A stretch of 64,000 nucleotides of DNA from JAJYUU01 sp963822955 (GTDB lineage: Bacteria > Actinomycetota > Actinomycetes > Streptosporangiales > Streptosporangiaceae). Position numbers and translations under genes: made by a program. Of the stretch, positions 61,460 to 64,000 are shown piece after piece. The notes beneath the pieces are model-generated. The model saw only the letters and a program-made list of their open reading frames with translations. It did no database searches and was not told where the DNA came from. The DNA lies in the NCBI GenBank assembly GCA_963822955.1, contig CAWGJS010000002.1, forward strand, positions 682,001 through 746,000, written 5' to 3'. The first letter of the stretch is position 1; the number at the start of each line of letters is the position of its first letter.

Positions 61460-62983
61460 GTGTCCGTCAATGAACAAGCGCTCAGCAGTGATGAGGAGAC
61501 CCTCCATCAGCTTGGCTACGCGCAGGAGCTGCGCCGCCGGATGTCGGGGTTCTCGAACTTCGCGGTCTCGTTCACAATCATCTCAATCCTGTCCGGCTGC
61601 CTGACCCTGTACGGGTACGGCATGGCCACCGGCGGCCCAGTAGTCATCGTCTGGGGCTGGCCGTTCGTCGGCATCATGACGCTGTTCGTCGGGCTGTCGA
61701 TGGCCGAGGTCTGCTCCAGCTTCCCGACCGCTGGCGGCCTGTACTACTGGTCGGCCAAGCTGGCCAGGAAGAACGGCGCCGCCTGGTCCTGGTTCACCGG
61801 CTGGTTCAACTTCCTCGGTCAGGTGGCGGTCACCGCGGGCATCGACTTCGGCGCGGCGTTCTTCATCAACGCGTTCCTTGCGTTGCAGTGGAACGTCTCC
61901 ACCAAGCCATACGTGACGATCATCATCTACGGCATCGTGCTTCTGGTGCACGGGCTGCTGAATCAGTTCGGCATCAAGCTGGTCGCGATGCTCAATGACA
62001 TCAGCGTGTGGTGGCACATCATCGGTGTGCTCATCATCGTGGGCGTGCTCGCCTTCGCGCCATCGCACCATCAGTCGGCCAGCTTCGTGTTCGGGCACTT
62101 CAACAACGACACCGGCCTGGGGCTCGGGTCGTTCTACATCGTGCTGATCGGATTGCTGCTGGCGCAGTACACCTTCACCGGCTATGACGCCTCCGCGCAC
62201 ATGACCGAGGAGACGCACGACGCCGCCACGGCCGGCCCGCGTGGCATCGTCTCGTCGATCCTGGTGTCCCTGGTCGCTGGCTGGATCTTGCTGATCGGGA
62301 TTACCTTCGCCATCCAGCACTACGAGCCGGAGCGACTGTCCCCCACCGGCGTCCCGCCGGCCCAGATCTTCATCGACGCGGTCGGCAACACCGGCGGCAA
62401 GCTGCTGCTGCTCATCGCGATCGGGGCTCAGCTATTCTGCGGCATGTCGTCGGTCACGGCGAACTCGCGGATGATCTACGCGTTCTCGAGGGACGGCGCG
62501 CTGCCCGGCTCTCGGATCTGGCACGTCGTCAACAAGCGGACCAGGACGCCGACCAACGCCATCTGGCTCGCGGCTGGCTTCGCCTTCCTCCTCGGCCTGC
62601 CGTACCTGAAGAACTACACCGCCTACGCGGCTGTCACGTCCATCGCGGTGATCGGCCTGTACATCGCCTATGTGCTGCCGACGTTCCTGCGGCTGCGCCA
62701 GGGCGCGAGCTTCCAGCGCGGGCCGTGGCACCTCGGCCGGTGGAGCTACCCGATCGGCTGGATCGCGGTGACCTGGGTGGTCATCATCACGGTCCTGTTC
62801 ATGCTCCCCCAGGCCAGCCCCATCACGTGGCTCACGTTCAACTACGCGGTCGTTGCTGTCGTGGCGGTGGTCGGGTTCGCGGGCATCTACTGGCTGGTGT
62901 CGGCCCGGCACTGGTTCACCGGGCCGCGTGTCCAGGGCACGCCCGAGGAACTGGCCGCCATCGAGCACGAGCTCTCGGCCTGA
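61460..62983 (+). CDS. APC-family amino acid/amine permease
   Basis: 507 residues, twelve membrane helices. ELRRRMSGFSNFAVSFTIISILSGCLTLYGYGMATGGPVVIVWGWPFVGIMTLFVGLSMAEVCSSFPTAGGLYYWSAKLA is the start of the GABA/ethanolamine-type APC group; FTGYDASAHMTEETHDA is the helix 6-7 signature. GTG 61460. Two bases before the glutamine-synthetase-like gene, so it likely imports that enzyme's amine substrate. Confidence 0.94.
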   Translation: MSVNEQALSSDEETLHQLGYAQELRRRMSGFSNFAVSFTIISILSGCLTLYGYGMATGGPVVIVWGWPFVGIMTLFVGLSMAEVCSSFPTAGGLYYWSAKLARKNGAAWSWFTGWFNFLGQVAVTAGIDFGAAFFINAFLALQWNVSTKPYVTIIIYGIVLLVHGLLNQFGIKLVAMLNDISVWWHIIGVLIIVGVLAFAPSHHQSASFVFGHFNNDTGLGLGSFYIVLIGLLLAQYTFTGYDASAHMTEETHDAATAGPRGIVSSILVSLVAGWILLIGITFAIQHYEPERLSPTGVPPAQIFIDAVGNTGGKLLLLIAIGAQLFCGMSSVTANSRMIYAFSRDGALPGSRIWHVVNKRTRTPTNAIWLAAGFAFLLGLPYLKNYTAYAAVTSIAVIGLYIAYVLPTFLRLRQGASFQRGPWHLGRWSYPIGWIAVTWVVIITVLFMLPQASPITWLTFNYAVVAVVAVVGFAGIYWLVSARHWFTGPRVQGTPEELAAIEHELSA

Positions 62984-62985
62984 GC

Positions 62986-64000
62986 ATGACCGACAAGCAC
63001 GCAGGCGTGGCTCGTCCAGGGATGCTCTCCCTGGACGAGCTGCGCCAGCTCGTCGCCGGTGACGAGATCGATACCGTGATCCTCGCCCTGACCGACATGC
63101 AGGGCCGGCTCCAGGGCAAGCGGCTGTCCGCCGAGTTCTTCCTGGCCGAGGTCGCACACGAGTTCTCCGAAGGCTGCAATTACCTGCTCGCCGTTGACGT
63201 GGACATGAACACCGTCGACGGCTACCAGATGTCGTCCTGGGAGCGCGGCTACGGCGACTTTGTCATGAAGCCGGACATGGCGACGCTCCGGCGGATCCCC
63301 TGGCACCCTGGCACCGCCCTTGTGCTGGCTGACCTGCTCTGGCTGAACGGCACGCCGGTGCTTGAGTCGCCTCGTCAGATCCTCCAGCGTCAGGTGGCCC
63401 GGCTGGCCGAGCGTGACCTCGTCGCCCTGGCCGGGACGGAGCTGGAGTTCGTCGTCTACAACGACACCTACGAGCAGGCGGCCGCGAAGAACTACGCTGA
63501 CCTGGTCCCCGCGAACGGCTACAACGTGGACTACTCGATCCTCGGCACCTCCAGGATCGAGCCGCTGCTCCGGCGCCTGCGCAACGGCATGGCCGGCGCC
63601 GGCCTCTACGTCGAGTCGGCCAAGGGCGAATGCAACCTCGGCCAGCACGAGATCGCGTTCCGGTACGCCGACGCGGTCACGACCTGCGACAACCACTCGA
63701 TCTACAAGACCGGCGCGAAGGAGATCGCGGCCCAGGACGGCATGAGCATCACCTTCATGGCCAAGCCGAACGCCCGCGAGGGCAACTCCTGCCACATCCA
63801 CCTGTCGCTGCGCGGCAGCGACGGCACGCCGGTCCTGGCCGGGGACGGCCCACATGGCCTGTCCACGCTGGGCGAGCACTTCCTGGCCGGCCAACTAGCC
63901 GCGATGCGCGAGCTGACCCTCTGCTACGCGCCAAACATCAACTCGTACAAGCGATACGTGCCGGGCAGCTTCGCGCCAACCTCGGTGCGCTGGGGCGTGG
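62986..64000 (+). CDS. Glutamine-synthetase-like gamma-glutamyl amine ligase (partial)
   Basis: 338 residues seen; it runs off the right edge. GS catalytic-domain motifs: LALTDMQGRLQGKRL, ALAGTELEFVVYNDTYEQA, VESAKGECNLGQHEIAFRYADA (metal-binding Glu), ITFMAKPNAREGNSCHIHLSLRG and NSYKRYVPGSFAPTSVRWG. It resembles PuuA/GlnA3/GlnA4 proteins that add glutamate to polyamines or ethanolamine, not GlnA. Second gene after the permease. Confidence 0.92.
   Translation, partial: MTDKHAGVARPGMLSLDELRQLVAGDEIDTVILALTDMQGRLQGKRLSAEFFLAEVAHEFSEGCNYLLAVDVDMNTVDGYQMSSWERGYGDFVMKPDMATLRRIPWHPGTALVLADLLWLNGTPVLESPRQILQRQVARLAERDLVALAGTELEFVVYNDTYEQAAAKNYADLVPANGYNVDYSILGTSRIEPLLRRLRNGMAGAGLYVESAKGECNLGQHEIAFRYADAVTTCDNHSIYKTGAKEIAAQDGMSITFMAKPNAREGNSCHIHLSLRGSDGTPVLAGDGPHGLSTLGEHFLAGQLAAMRELTLCYAPNINSYKRYVPGSFAPTSVRWGV

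Overview
The window is high-GC DNA with dense, overlapping genes (many ATGA or GTGA junctions), GTG starts, a leaderless-type leu leader, an F420-type LLM oxidoreductase, SufR-led suf genes, an acVLRF1 factor and SHOCT/YccF/DUF6325 proteins. This points to a soil-type filamentous or related actinobacterium (class Actinomycetes); the genus cannot be read from the sequence. There is no phage, transposon or CRISPR array. Many genes carry single-base frame breaks, most cured by removing one base from a G or C run, and even core genes such as sufB and sufD are hit. I read most of these as base errors of a draft or long-read assembly, not decay.

Left part (1-15.7 kb): a selenium locus. A formate dehydrogenase catalytic gene has an in-frame TGA exactly at the catalytic Sec/Cys position, followed by a SECIS hairpin with a GGUCU loop. 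It is followed by NAD-diaphorase subunits (FdsG/FdsB type) and a separate 2Fe-2S protein, and faces fdhD and a MoeA-like gene. A tRNA-Sec (anticodon UCA) follows, and 5 kb further on lies selD. Close to selD is a stand-alone PheS-like class II ligase fused to an FDX-ACB domain, with the two Phe residues of the Phe-binding motif replaced by Leu; its substrate is unknown and it is the most unusual protein here. selA and selB are not in the window.

Middle (15.7-43.9 kb): a sulfonate/nitrate-type ABC importer; a GH15 glucosidase; a sulfotransferase; an ABC exporter; an enoyl-CoA hydratase; an ABC-F protein; cytochrome bd oxidase (cydAB); a ribosome-rescue VLRF1 protein; SseB; leuA with a leucine leader peptide and attenuator; then a nine-gene operon for non-phosphorylative L-fucose (or similar deoxysugar) breakdown: importer, mutarotase, dehydrogenase, lactonase, dehydratase, 2-keto-3-deoxy-acid dehydrogenase and GntR regulator, with a perfect 14+4+14 operator at its promoter.

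Right part (43.9-64 kb): an ArsR-SRPBCC-DUF2182-DUF899 cluster with two matching operators; a PadR-HAAS pair; an ABC-2 exporter with a two-component system; the suf operon sufR-B-D-Rieske-C-S-U-T with many frame breaks; a SCO6745-like protein coupled to a cytochrome P450; and a GntR regulator facing an amino-acid permease and a glutamine-synthetase-like ligase that runs off the end. Three 26-bp-spaced repeats lie before the permease.
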